From NCBI GenBank assembly GCA_008501635.1, contig QQUJ01000029.1, positions 1-64,000 on the forward strand: a DNA stretch of 64,000 nucleotides. The letters are read 5' to 3'. Position numbers and translations under genes: made by a program. The notes under the pieces are model-generated. The model was not told the origin of the DNA. It made no database searches and worked only from the letters and a program-made list of their open reading frames with translations. How positions within the stretch are numbered: the first letter of the stretch is position 1; each line of letters opens with the position of its first letter. This DNA is from Pseudomonadota bacterium (GTDB lineage Bacteria > Pseudomonadota > Gammaproteobacteria > QQUJ01). Positions 1 to 7,798 of the stretch are shown piece by piece.

Positions 1-338
1 TCCAGCAGATGACGAAAATTGAGAATCGTCGTCTCGTCGGGAACCGGCTCACGCCCAAGGTCAATGCCGGCGAAAAGACACATGGAGCGAGATTCATACA
101 ACGCTTCCTCGGCGCCTGGATCCGACAGGTTGAACCAGTGTTGGAGGAAGTAGATGCGCAACATCCGTTCCAGTTCAATGGGTGGGCGCCCGTTTCCCGC
201 TTTGGGGTAGTGGGGTTTGATGAGCTCACAAAGCTGATCCCATGGAACCACAGCATCCATCTCCGAGAGAAACTTCTCTCGCCGGGTTGGTTTTCGAAAT
301 TGCTCAAATTCCCCCGCGGCAAACGTTTGCTGTTTCAT
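1..338 (-). CDS. IS5-family transposase, N-terminal part
   Basis: The reading frame on the minus strand begins MKQQTFAAGEFEQFRK and runs open off the left edge of the window. The visible ~112 residues carry the hallmarks of the DUF772 N-terminal domain of IS5-group DDE transposases: VPWDQLCELIKPHYPK, GNGRPPIELERMLRIY and DETTILNFRHLLE, in that order and spacing. The catalytic DDE core would lie outside the window, so intactness cannot be judged. It catalyses cut-and-paste or replicative movement of its own element. It lies in a stretch full of IS debris next to tRNA genes. The family call is strong; the element name is unknown. Confidence 0.88.
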   Translation of the reverse strand, partial: MKQQTFAAGEFEQFRKPTRREKFLSEMDAVVPWDQLCELIKPHYPKAGNGRPPIELERMLRIYFLQHWFNLSDPGAEEALYESRSMCLFAGIDLGREPVPDETTILNFRHLL

Positions 339-385
339 CGTTTTCTACCGGTTCCAAATAATGCGTGTATTGTCGCAAACTTTGG

Positions 386-403
386 GACTTAATCAGAGAT
401 GCC
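386..403. repeat. Probable terminal inverted repeat of the IS5 element
   Basis: Read on the minus strand, the 18 bases ending at the outer edge of the IS5 transposase leader are GGCATCTCTGATTAAGTC, preceded by CTAA. IS5-family elements usually duplicate a YTAR tetranucleotide (TTAG on the plus strand at 404-407 fits). The other end is outside the window, so neither the repeat nor the target duplication can be confirmed. Confidence 0.5.
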
Positions 404-598
404 TTAGATGTGTAACCCCCCCCTAAAAAAAATCGCGGCAGGATGTGGAATTTTCTAGCAATAGGAGATTCTATGAATGAAGAAGCCGAGATTTAAGGGG
501 AATCAGATATCTCAGGCGTAAGCTTCCCTGAAAGTTGGCGGATTAACTCCCGTCGAAGCCCTACAACAGGCCAGAGTCTCTACTTTTGAGTTGTCTAC

Positions 599-611
599 TT
601 GACGGGGAAGC
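599..611 (+). repeat. 13-bp inverted repeat, left copy
   Basis: TTGACGGGGAAGC here is an exact inverted match to the sequence at the end of the IS3-family remnant 0.8 kb to the right. The two copies bracket the AhpD-like gene. This may be a leftover end of a second copy of the same IS type. Confidence 0.6.
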
Positions 612-646
612 TTACGACTAAAGCGGGCTTTTGGTACTCCCGTCCC

Positions 647-1198
647 TCACAGCAGGCGGTCCACGCCCGGCTCCAGGTCGATCTGCAACGCGTCGTTGAG
701 CCGGTTGAAGAAGTTGGCAAGACCGATACGCACGGTCAGTTCGACCAGCTGGGCTGTAGAGAATCGAGCGCGCAACTCCTCGAAAAGGGCATCTGGAACC
801 CGGCGGGCGTCGAGAGTCATCTGCCGGGCATAGGCAATGACCAGCCGCTCGACGGACGAAAAATGGGGGCTGTCGGGGGCCGGGCCATTCTCCAATTCGG
901 CCAATGCAGCATCGGAAAGCCCCGCGGTCTGGCCCAGGGGCGTGTGATGGCTGACGCAGTAGACGCAGCGGTTCAGATGGCTCACAGTCAACACGGCTAG
1001 TTCGATCAGCCTGCGATCCACCAGACTTGTCGTTTGAAAGCCTAAATAAAGCGTGATCAGATCGTGGCAGATCTGGGGATGATGGGCCAGAGTGAGTACT
1101 TGATTGAGAAAGGCGGGCAGCCTTTCTTCGGCCTGGGCCACTAACGAGGCAAGTGACGGCTCAACGGAGGCAGGATAAAGGGGTGGAATGCGGGCCAT
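647..1198 (-). CDS. Carboxymuconolactone decarboxylase / AhpD-family protein
   Basis: A 183-residue protein of the AhpD-like fold. Residues 78-85 read CVYCVSHH, the CxxC plus downstream His used as a thiol redox centre in AhpD-type alkylhydroperoxidases. The flanking helices (IELAVLTVSHLNRC, ERLVIAYARQMT, FFNRLNDALQIDL) are typical of the family. It probably handles peroxides or acts as a thiol disulfide reductase in the cytoplasm; the substrate is unknown. GGAG lies 7 bases before the ATG. It is a single gene marooned between IS fragments, bracketed by 13-bp inverted repeats, so it may be cargo of a mobile element. The family is clear, the function is not. Confidence 0.82.
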   Translation of the reverse strand: MARIPPLYPASVEPSLASLVAQAEERLPAFLNQVLTLAHHPQICHDLITLYLGFQTTSLVDRRLIELAVLTVSHLNRCVYCVSHHTPLGQTAGLSDAALAELENGPAPDSPHFSSVERLVIAYARQMTLDARRVPDALFEELRARFSTAQLVELTVRIGLANFFNRLNDALQIDLEPGVDRLL

Positions 1199-1417
1199 AG
1201 ATTACTCCGGAAGTAAAAAAGTAGGAAACTGAAAAATAGTCGGAACTAGCCAATGGCATCCGCGTATAAGAAGGGTAAAAGCCCTTTTCCACACTGGTCA
1301 ACCGTCAACTCACAGGCAACATAGGGCTATACCTCCTACCATCATCACATAAAGCTCGCCAAATTCAATCCTTGTCAACAGAATTCGACACCGTCAGCGT
1401 CACTTGCCAGCCTGGAG

Positions 1418-1430
1418 GCTTCCCCGTCAA
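1418..1430 (-). repeat. 13-bp inverted repeat, right copy
   Basis: The exact reverse complement of positions 599-611. It overlaps the stop codon of the degenerate IS3-family orfB, so it belongs to the terminal region of that element. Confidence 0.6.
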
Positions 1431-2348
1431 GATGATGGTTCAAAATCAGAGTATCTGGCGGCTTGTTGGCGGGTTTCGATGGGTGTCAGGTCACCAAGCC
1501 CATCGTGATCTCTCTCCTCGTTGTACTCGATTACCCGCCGGTAGGTCGCCCCTCCAATATTGTCGGGCGATGTAAACAGATGTTGATTGAGCTACTCGTC
1601 CCGATAAGTACGAATCAACATCTCGACATAGGCGTTTTGCTTCGACTTGCCGAGCTGGATGTAGTGAATCGCCATACCAGCCGTCTTCACCCAATTCGCA
1701 AAAAATCTCGCCGAGGGACGCGGAATCACTATCCGTGCGCAGCACCTGGGGCAACTCGTGATTGATCCGAAGTTTCACGAAGATCCGAACTCGCCGTATC
1801 GAGGTGTCGATTTCTATATGCAACACCTGGCGATTAAAGTCATCGACGACATTGTAAGGTGCGGAAACGTCGACCATGGAGCCGTGCATCGCTCATACTG
1901 TCAACGAGCAAACCGTATCCGAAAGCCTGGGAACATACAGCGGGACACGAAGCCGCTTGGGCAGACGTCGCTTCACCCAGCGGCGCAGATAGTGTGTCGC
2001 TCGGCAGTACACTCGATAGATCCGTGTGTAATTCCAAGGCCGGCCCTCAACCAAAGTCGCCAGCATAGCGATGATCTCAGCATGCTGCACGGTCCAATCC
2101 TCGGGCACTCGATACCAGATGAATCGTGACAGACTGACGCAGCGGCAACTGACGGCGATCGATAGGCCTTGCTGCGACAAAAAAATCAGTTGCTTGGCGA
2201 TTCTTCGACGGCCTCAAAGCTTTCTTCCGATCAGCAACCTCATTACATCGTTCTCACCCGCAAGTTCCGCGCGCATCCGCTTGTACTGCGAGAGCTCCAC
2301 CTCGAGTTCCTTCACGTGCTGGAGGTCCAAAGCTTCCATTTCGCGTAT
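1427..2348 (-). pseudogene. Degenerate IS3-family transposase (orfA tail and orfB remnant)
   Basis: On the minus strand a 41-codon tail of an IS3 orfA (LDLQHVKELEVELSQYKRM ... LLIGRKL, stop at 2214-2216) is followed by pieces of orfB in different frames. These are the N-terminal part SLSRFIWYRVPEDW and PWNYTRIYRVYC, then the catalytic core NVVDDFNRQVLHIEID and VLRTDSDS (a decayed DNGPE), and the C-terminal end LTPIETRQQAARYSDFEP. Several frameshifts and an internal deletion before PWNYTRIYRVYC make it non-functional. Its orfA is cut at 2348 by the second IS3 element, so the rest of orfA should lie on the far side but is not seen there. The call rests on family motifs recognised in sequence order. 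Confidence 0.85.
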
Positions 2349-2398
2349 TGAATTGCCTCGGGCTTTAAAGTGGCTTCAACTCTTGAGCGAATGGAGCC

Positions 2399-2721
2399 AT
2401 GGACAAGTCGAACAAGTTTTCACCTGAGGTCCGTGAGCGTGCAGTTCGGATGGGGCAGGAGCATCACAGATGTTATCCGTCGTGGTGGGCAGCAGTAGAG
2501 TCGATTACACCGCAGATCGGGTGTCTGCCACAGACATTGCTGGAATGGGTAAAACATGCGGAGGTCGATGCCAGAACGCGAACACGTACGACCACCGCCG
2601 AGGCGCAGCGCATCCAGGAGCTGTAACACGAGAACAGGGAATTGCGGCGTGCAAACGACATTCTGCGTACGGCATGTGCGTTTTCACCCAGGCGGAGCTC
2701 GGCCGCAAACTGAAGTCTTGA
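2399..2721 (+). pseudogene. IS3-family orfA (helix-turn-helix), broken
   Basis: The start [18 protein letters not shown] and [17 protein letters not shown] are the HTH_Tnp_1 signature of IS3-family OrfA, which binds the IS ends. The frame hits a TAA directly after AEAQRIQEL. Reading through it gives HENRELRRANDILRTACAF, and then a single base is missing before the expected FTQAELGRKLKS end. With one nonsense and one -1 change the protein cannot be made at full length. The original 3' end with its TGA is preserved, so decay is by point changes rather than truncation. Confidence 0.85.
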
Positions 2722-3287
2722 ACGCCTGCATCGACCAGCACCGGAATACCTACGTGGGCGGGCTAATCTGCAAAGTATTGCAGATCGCCCCGTCGACTTA
2801 CCGGCGTCATGCGGCCCGGCATCGCAACCCTGAACTGCGCAGCGCCCATGCCAAACACGATGAGGTGCTGATGCTGCACATCGAACGTGTCTGGCAAGCC
2901 AATATGCAAGTTTACGGTGCCGAGAAGGTCTGGAAGCAGATGAACCACGAAGACATCGTGGTAGCACACTGTGCCGTGGGGCGGCTCAAGCGCCGCCTGG
3001 GTCTGGAGGGCGTACGCCGTGGCAAAACCGTCCGCAGTACCATGCCAGACACAGCGGCGCCTTGCCCGCTGGATCGAGTCAATCGACAGTTCCAGGCGAA
3101 TCGCCCCAACCAGCTCTGGGTTTCGGATTTCACGTACCTGTCGACTTGTCAGGGTTGGCTCTACGTGGCGTTCGTCGTCGGCGCGTTCACCCGATGCATT
3201 ATGGACTGGCACGTCAGCACCACCATGACCACGGAGGAGGCAAACTACTACAGGCAACTTAGCCGTCAGCCCGCCCTTGCGGCGTGA
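2718..3287 (+). pseudogene. IS3-family orfB (rve integrase core), internal deletion
   Basis: From LNACIDQHRNTYVGGLICKV the frame follows the OrfB HTH_21 domain, then PLDRVNRQFQANRPNQLWVSDFTYL with the first catalytic Asp. After HVSTTMTTE it jumps straight to the family C-terminus EANYYRQLSRQPALAA. About 95-100 codons holding the second Asp and the catalytic Glu are absent, with the frame kept, so the product would be catalytically dead. The start overlaps the orfA stop (TTG at 2718), the usual arrangement for -1 frameshift production of OrfAB. This is an in-frame deletion derivative. Confidence 0.85.
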
Positions 3288-3326
3288 CTTAAACCAAACA
3301 GCCGCCACGATACCCGGAGCGATTCA

Positions 3327-3475
3327 ATTCCTTGGTCAACAAGTGCGTCTAGTTGATCACAGTAGGCCTTTCCCTTTTCCTCATTATCAAAGCTCAGGCA
3401 AATCGGTTTTGGTAGCAATTTGCTGCGTTTGATCCAAAACTCAAAATGGTTGCCTCGCCTTCGACAGGCAGCCAT
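3327..3475 (-). pseudogene. Integrase N-terminal fragment (tyrosine-recombinase type)
   Basis: About 50 codons on the minus strand, MAACRRRGNHFEFWIKRSK ... SFDNEEKGKAYCDQLDALVD, resemble the N-terminal region of phage/island integrases, where a RRRG-x-W/F-E motif precedes the SAM-like DNA-binding domain. GGGGG lies 6 bases upstream of the chosen ATG. The frame is destroyed where the IS3 element begins at 3326; core-binding and catalytic domains are gone. It points away from tRNA-Cys, 180 bp beyond its 3' end, the standard place for an island integrase. The call is based on a short N-terminus, so moderately sure. Confidence 0.55.
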
Positions 3476-3602
3476 CTGCATCCCCCAAAACTTGTGTACA
3501 CAACAATTTGGTCCGATAAGGGTCATTTTGCTGCCCGGAATCGGGTGTTTTTAGACCATGTTAGGCGGTTTTATCAGGTATTATTTGTAATAATTACAAT
3601 GG

Positions 3603-3623
3603 AAAAAGGCACCCGTAGGTGCC
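3603..3623 (-). terminator. Rho-independent terminator after tRNA-Cys
   Basis: On the minus strand GGCACC-TACG-GGTGCC is followed by TTTTT, 30 bases beyond the 3' end of tRNA-Cys. It would end the pgsA-tRNA-Gly-tRNA-Cys transcript. Confidence 0.85.
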
Positions 3624-3653
3624 TTATCTATTTGTTTTGTTTGATCATTATAA

Positions 3654-3727
3654 TGGAGGCTGGGGTCGGAATCGAACCGGCGTCCACGGCTTTGCAGGCC
3701 GCTGCATAACCACTCTGCCACCCAGCC
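3654..3727 (-). tRNA. cysT: tRNA-Cys (GCA)
   Basis: 74 bases folding into a full cloverleaf: acceptor GGCTGGG pairs with CCCAGCC, anticodon loop CTGCAAA gives GCA, T loop is GGTTCGATTCC, and the CCA end is encoded. It follows tRNA-Gly by 53 bp as in Escherichia coli glyW-cysT. The leuZ expected next in enterics is absent and replaced by island DNA. Confidence 0.96.
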
Positions 3728-3780
3728 TATATTGGAACGAAAACGGCCCGTGAGAGGGCCGTGTTCAGAATACAAGAACT

Positions 3781-3856
<76 letters not shown>

Positions 3857-3916
3857 CCGAACAGAGGCCGCTTATTCTACCGGCGGTCCCCTGGTTGTCA
3901 AGCGCTTGCAACCTTT

Positions 3917-4504
3917 TCATTTTTCGTTGGAATCCGACTTTCCGTGACCTGCCAGAATAGGCCAGGCAGCGCGCAGATAAAGGTACATAGACCATAAAGT
4001 CAGCACGGCTGCTGCATAAAGCGAAATCACCCCTACATCATGAGTTGGAAACCCCCAAAGCGGTTCGCGGTAGATCAACAACAGTAGTGCGATCATCTGG
4101 AATGTCGTTTTGATCTTCCCGATAACAGAAACTGCGACCTTGGTACTTTCCCCTACTCCTGCCATCCACTCGCGCAGAGCGGATACGGCAATCTCACGAC
4201 CGATGATGACCACCGCCGGTAGAATCAACAGCCCGCTATTGTCGAGCTCCACCAGCAGCACCAGCGCTACAGCCACCATCAGCTTATCCGCCACCGGATC
4301 GAGGAAGGCACCAAACACCGAGCTCTGACGAAGTCGCCGTGCGAGGAAACCATCCAGCCAATCAGTCGCCGCCGCAAGCCCGAACACCGCCGTGCTTACC
4401 AGATTTGCCCAACTGAAAGGCAGATAGAAGACCACCATGAAAACCGGTATCAGCGCAATGCGCAGCAGGGTCAAGGCGTTAGGGATATTTAGCGGCAGGC
4501 TCAT
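3917..4504 (-). CDS. pgsA: CDP-diacylglycerol-glycerol-3-phosphate 3-phosphatidyltransferase
   Basis: Makes phosphatidylglycerol phosphate from CDP-diacylglycerol and glycerol 3-phosphate in the inner membrane, the committed step to PG and cardiolipin. The CDP-alcohol phosphatidyltransferase motif is visible as DWLDGFLARRLRQSSVFGAFLDPVADK, with the metal-binding Asp residues (D-x2-D-G ... G-x3-D-x3-D). Four or so hydrophobic helices follow. The ATG giving MSLPLNIPNALTLLRI matches the family start; an upstream GTG would add 15 residues and overlap uvrC. It lies 41 bp after uvrC and leads into the two tRNAs, probably as one transcript. The C-terminus ends in a short charged tail. Confidence 0.93.
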   Translation of the reverse strand: MSLPLNIPNALTLLRIALIPVFMVVFYLPFSWANLVSTAVFGLAAATDWLDGFLARRLRQSSVFGAFLDPVADKLMVAVALVLLVELDNSGLLILPAVVIIGREIAVSALREWMAGVGESTKVAVSVIGKIKTTFQMIALLLLIYREPLWGFPTHDVGVISLYAAAVLTLWSMYLYLRAAWPILAGHGKSDSNEK

Positions 4505-4545
4505 CGGGTTTCTTGTTGGGGCAAGATATGGTCGCAGCGCCCATT

Positions 4546-6381
4546 TCACTCCAGATGCAACGCATCGTAAATACGCTGCGCGAGGTTTTTGCTGATCCCC
4601 TGGATTCGAGCGAGATCTTCGACTCCCGCCCGGGTTACCCCGCGCAATCCTCCGAATTGCTTCAAGAGAACCTGGCGCCGTTTAGGACCGAGACCAGGGA
4701 TCGCTTCCAGTGTCGATACCTGTCGACTCCGTCCGCGCCGTTGCCGATGTCCCGTGACGGCAAATCGATGCGCCTCGTCCCGGATCTGCTGAATCAGATG
4801 CAGGGCCGGTGAATCCGCTGGCAGTATAGTTGGGCCGGTGTGACCCCACAAGAACAGCTTCTCCATCCCGGGCCTGCGGCCTTCGCCTTTGGCGACACCC
4901 GCAAGCACGAGCCCGGTGACCTGTAATTCTTCCAGAGTTTCCGCCACCCGGGTGAGCTGCCCCTTGCCACCATCAATGAACAATACATCGGGAATCACGC
5001 CTTCGCCCTGTTGCACCCGCTTGTAACGTCTGTGGACTGCTTCGGCAAGCGCCAGGTAATCGTCACCACCGGTGGCGGCACGAATGTTATATCGGCGATA
5101 GTCGCTGTTTACCGGTCCTTCCGGTCCGAATACAACGCACGAAGCCACTGTCGCCTCGCCCATAGTGTGGCTGATATCAAAGCACTCCATGCGCGTTGGA
5201 TAGTCATCGAGGCCCAAAGCTTCCTGTAATGCCTCGTAGCGCTGCCGCATGCCGGTGCGGCTGGCCAGACGGCTCTTGAGGGCCTGCTCTGCGTTGGTGT
5301 TCGACATGGCCAGCCAACGCGCCCGTTCGCCTCGCACGCGAGTTGCAATTGCCACGCGACGGCCTTTCTGCTCGGCAAGGACTGTTTCCAATACTTTTTG
5401 ATCAGCCACAGGATGACTCAGCACGATACAGTCGGGTATGGTCCGGTCCAGATAGTGCTGACTGATGAAAGCTGCCAGTATCTCTGCCTCGTCACTCGAT
5501 TCCGGCAACTTGGGGTAGTAGCTTTTATTTCCCAACACACGTCCCTGACGAATGAAGAGCACTTGAATACAGGCCATTCCCAGCTCTTGATGGCAGCTGA
5601 CGATATCGACATCGCCCTGATCGCCGCTGACATACTGCTTCTCCTGCACCTTGCGCAATGCGCTGATCTGATCCCGTAGTCGTGCCGCCTCTTCATAACG
5701 CTGGGCACCTGATGCCGCCTCCATGAGGCGCACCAATTCATCGATAATCTCGAGATTCTTACCGAGCAGGAAAAGCTCTGTGCGACGCACATCCTCACGG
5801 TAAGCGTCGGATTCAATCAATCCAACGCAAGGACCAGAGCAACGTTTTATCTGATACTGGAGACAGGGCCGGGACCGGTTGCGGTAAAAGCTGTCCTCGC
5901 ACTGCCGAACACCAAAAAGTTTCTGCAACAGCTGAAGGCTTTCACGAACCGCGTGAGAGTTGGGGTACGGGCCGAAGTAACGACCCTTTTTCCCCTTGGA
6001 TCCGCGATGGAAACCGAGTCGCGGAAAATCGTCATCTGCTGAAAGAAATATGTAGGGATAACTCTTGTCATCGCGCAGCAGAATGTTATAGCGCGGGCGC
6101 AGAGCCTTGATCAGATTGTTCTCAAGAATCAGCGCTTCTGCTTCGGTGTGGGTAACGGTTATCTCGACGCTGCGTATCGACCCGACCAGGGCACGAGTCT
6201 TGGGGCTCGACAGATTGCGTTGGAAGTAGCTGGCTACGCGTTTTTTCAGATTGCTGGCTTTGCCGACATAAAGAACTTCGCCGTCGTCGGCAAGCATTCG
6301 GTATACGCCAGGGCGGGTCGTTAGCGATCTCAAGAAACCCCTGGCATCGAACTGTGCTGCTTGATCCGTTGACTGTCCCAT
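4546..6381 (-). CDS. uvrC: UvrABC excinuclease subunit C
   Basis: A 611-residue nuclease that makes both incisions around DNA damage recognised by UvrAB. The GIY-YIG domain (RPGVYRMLADDGEVLYVGKASNLKKR, residues ~24-50) makes the 3' cut. The UVR motif that binds UvrB sits near residue 215 (YEEAARLRDQISALRK). The RNase-H-like domain for the 5' cut holds MECFDISHTMG and VLFIDGGKGQL, and a C-terminal helix-hairpin-helix pair (LEAIPGLGPKRRQVLLKQFG) binds DNA. A Cys cluster (CEDSFYRNRSRPCLQYQIKR start, ending RCSGPCVG) is also present. Length and domain order are normal. It is followed closely by pgsA. Confidence 0.97.
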   Translation of the reverse strand: MGQSTDQAAQFDARGFLRSLTTRPGVYRMLADDGEVLYVGKASNLKKRVASYFQRNLSSPKTRALVGSIRSVEITVTHTEAEALILENNLIKALRPRYNILLRDDKSYPYIFLSADDDFPRLGFHRGSKGKKGRYFGPYPNSHAVRESLQLLQKLFGVRQCEDSFYRNRSRPCLQYQIKRCSGPCVGLIESDAYREDVRRTELFLLGKNLEIIDELVRLMEAASGAQRYEEAARLRDQISALRKVQEKQYVSGDQGDVDIVSCHQELGMACIQVLFIRQGRVLGNKSYYPKLPESSDEAEILAAFISQHYLDRTIPDCIVLSHPVADQKVLETVLAEQKGRRVAIATRVRGERARWLAMSNTNAEQALKSRLASRTGMRQRYEALQEALGLDDYPTRMECFDISHTMGEATVASCVVFGPEGPVNSDYRRYNIRAATGGDDYLALAEAVHRRYKRVQQGEGVIPDVLFIDGGKGQLTRVAETLEELQVTGLVLAGVAKGEGRRPGMEKLFLWGHTGPTILPADSPALHLIQQIRDEAHRFAVTGHRQRRGRSRQVSTLEAIPGLGPKRRQVLLKQFGGLRGVTRAGVEDLARIQGISKNLAQRIYDALHLE

Positions 6382-6399
6382 AAGGTGTGATTCTATACT

Positions 6400-7047
6400 T
6401 CAGCCACTGGACTGGAGCCGTTCGCCAGCGAGGCGAAAGATCTCGCGGAACATCGATACGGTCAATCGCCGCGTTTGCGTGTTGTAGCGGCTGCAATGAT
6501 AGGAATCGATCAGCCAATGTCCCGATCCAAGAGCGTGCTGATGTCCGTGACCGAACTTGAACTCGGAAACTTTGTGCCCACTGGCGCGCAACACCGCGTT
6601 GTGGGCTATCGTCCCGAGCGCGATCACCACGCTTGAACCGGGCAATTGCCTCAACTCGACTCCAAGATAGTCATTACATTGCGTGATTTCCCCCCCCAGC
6701 GGCTTGTTCTCCGGGGGCAGGCACTTGACTGCGTTGGTTATGCGACAGCCCCGCAGCTGCAAACCATCTTCACGACTCACAGATACCGGTTGGGTGGCGT
6801 AGCCAAAGTCGTACAGCGTCTGGTAAAGCAGTATTCCGGCATGATCTCCCGTAAAGGGGCGACCTGTGGCATTCGCACCATGCATGCCCGGTGCGAGCCC
6901 CACAATCAGCAGTCGTGACTTCACATCCCCAAAAGGGGCTACCGGCGCGCAGTAATAGGAGGGATGTTGCTTTTTTACCTGTTTAAGGAAGGCGGCGAGC
7001 CGAGCACATCGGGCACAGTTGGGATCGAATTGCGGCGCGTCAATCAT
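6400..7047 (-). CDS. Uracil-DNA glycosylase, family 5 (UdgB-like)
   Basis: Removes uracil and other deaminated bases from DNA. Motif A is GLAPGMHGANATGRPFTGD (Gly-Leu-Ala-Pro-Gly typical of families 4/5), motif B is HCSRYNTQTRRLT close to the family-5 pattern H-P/C-S-x-x-N-T-x-T-x-x-L. Cysteines at NCARCARL, in CRITNAVKCLPPENKP and further on are placed to hold the 4Fe-4S cluster of these enzymes. An ATG two codons inside the alternative GTG (7053) is chosen; neither has a clear Shine-Dalgarno sequence. It sits between uvrC and uvrY on the same strand, where enterics have no gene, making a small DNA-repair group. Confidence 0.85.
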   Translation of the reverse strand: MIDAPQFDPNCARCARLAAFLKQVKKQHPSYYCAPVAPFGDVKSRLLIVGLAPGMHGANATGRPFTGDHAGILLYQTLYDFGYATQPVSVSREDGLQLRGCRITNAVKCLPPENKPLGGEITQCNDYLGVELRQLPGSSVVIALGTIAHNAVLRASGHKVSEFKFGHGHQHALGSGHWLIDSYHCSRYNTQTRRLTVSMFREIFRLAGERLQSSG

Positions 7048-7144
7048 GGGCACTGAGGAAATAGCTAACAGGCACGGAGCTGCAACATTCTAGCGCAGAA
7101 CGTGTGGCGGCTGTGGCGGGCGGGTAGCGGGGTGCCGGATACGC

Positions 7145-7798
7145 TCAGGCCGAGCGCATTCCTTCGATGATCCCATGGCTGATGGCCAATCGAATCAGCT
7201 CCACATCGTTTTCGACATCGAGCTTGTCATACAATCTGTAACGATAAGTGCTCACCGTTTTGGGACTGAGACACAGACGATCCGAAATTTCCTGAATGCC
7301 CTGCCCCTCGGTGAGCATCAGTAGTACTTGCATTTCGCGCTGAGAAAGCGTGTCGAAGGGCGAGGATTCGGCACCGGGCAGCAGTGCCAACGCCAGATCC
7401 TGAGCCACGTCTGTTCCCACATAGCGCTGCCCGGCGTAAACGGCTCTTATCGCCTTTATCACCTCTTCGGCTGGGCACCCTTTGGTCAGGAATCCCTGCG
7501 CCCCGCCCTTGAGTAATTGGACGGCATAGGGTTTGTCGCCGTGCACTGTGAGCGCTATTACCTTGGTTTTGGCGTGAGAGCGCAGAATTTTGCGGGTCGC
7601 CTCAATGCCGCCTATGCCAGGCATATGAATATCCATGAGCACCACATCGGGTTTGTGGGCATTGGTGGCAGATACGGCCTCCTCACCACAACTGGCCTCC
7701 GCAACCACCGTGATTCCGCTCGCATCATCCAATATGCGGCGCACGCCTGTACGCACCAGTTCGTGATCGTCGACGAGAATCACTCGGATACTTGCCAC
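7145..7798 (-). CDS. uvrY: Response regulator UvrY/GacA
   Basis: A 217-residue NarL/FixJ-type regulator. The receiver has the acidic pair DD (10-11), phospho-acceptor D56 (VVLMDIHMPGIGGIEATR), Thr in IALTVHGD and Lys in FLTKG; the C-terminal LuxR-type HTH reads LSQREMQVLLMLTEGQGIQEI and LSPKTVSTYRYRLYDKL. In relatives, the phosphorylated regulator activates CsrA-sponging small RNAs. The start is a GTG. The order uvrY-(udg)-uvrC-pgsA-tRNAs supports orthology. A likely partner kinase of BarA type is encoded at 51.4-55.0 kb of this window. Confidence 0.92.
   Translation of the reverse strand: MASIRVILVDDHELVRTGVRRILDDASGITVVAEASCGEEAVSATNAHKPDVVLMDIHMPGIGGIEATRKILRSHAKTKVIALTVHGDKPYAVQLLKGGAQGFLTKGCPAEEVIKAIRAVYAGQRYVGTDVAQDLALALLPGAESSPFDTLSQREMQVLLMLTEGQGIQEISDRLCLSPKTVSTYRYRLYDKLDVENDVELIRLAISHGIIEGMRSA

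Larger units (their letters stand above)
2349..3326 (+). mobile_element. Second IS3-family element, internally deleted, inserted in the first
   Basis: The left end TGAATTGCCTCGGG and the right end (reverse-complemented TGAATCGCTCCGGG) are imperfect terminal inverted repeats typical of the IS51/IS3 subgroup, and the phrase after the orfB stop (CTTAAACCAAACAGCC) is also typical of that subgroup. The element is about 980 bp, some 300 bp shorter than a full-length relative, because the middle of orfB is missing. No matching 3-bp target duplication flanks it (TAT on the left, ATT on the right), suggesting flank rearrangement after insertion. Confidence 0.8.

Noticed and set aside
2600-2740. A programmed -1 frameshift that would rescue the IS3 orfA/orfB
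   Set aside because: An in-frame TAA after EL and a separate base loss occur before the usual slip region, so this is decay rather than recoding.
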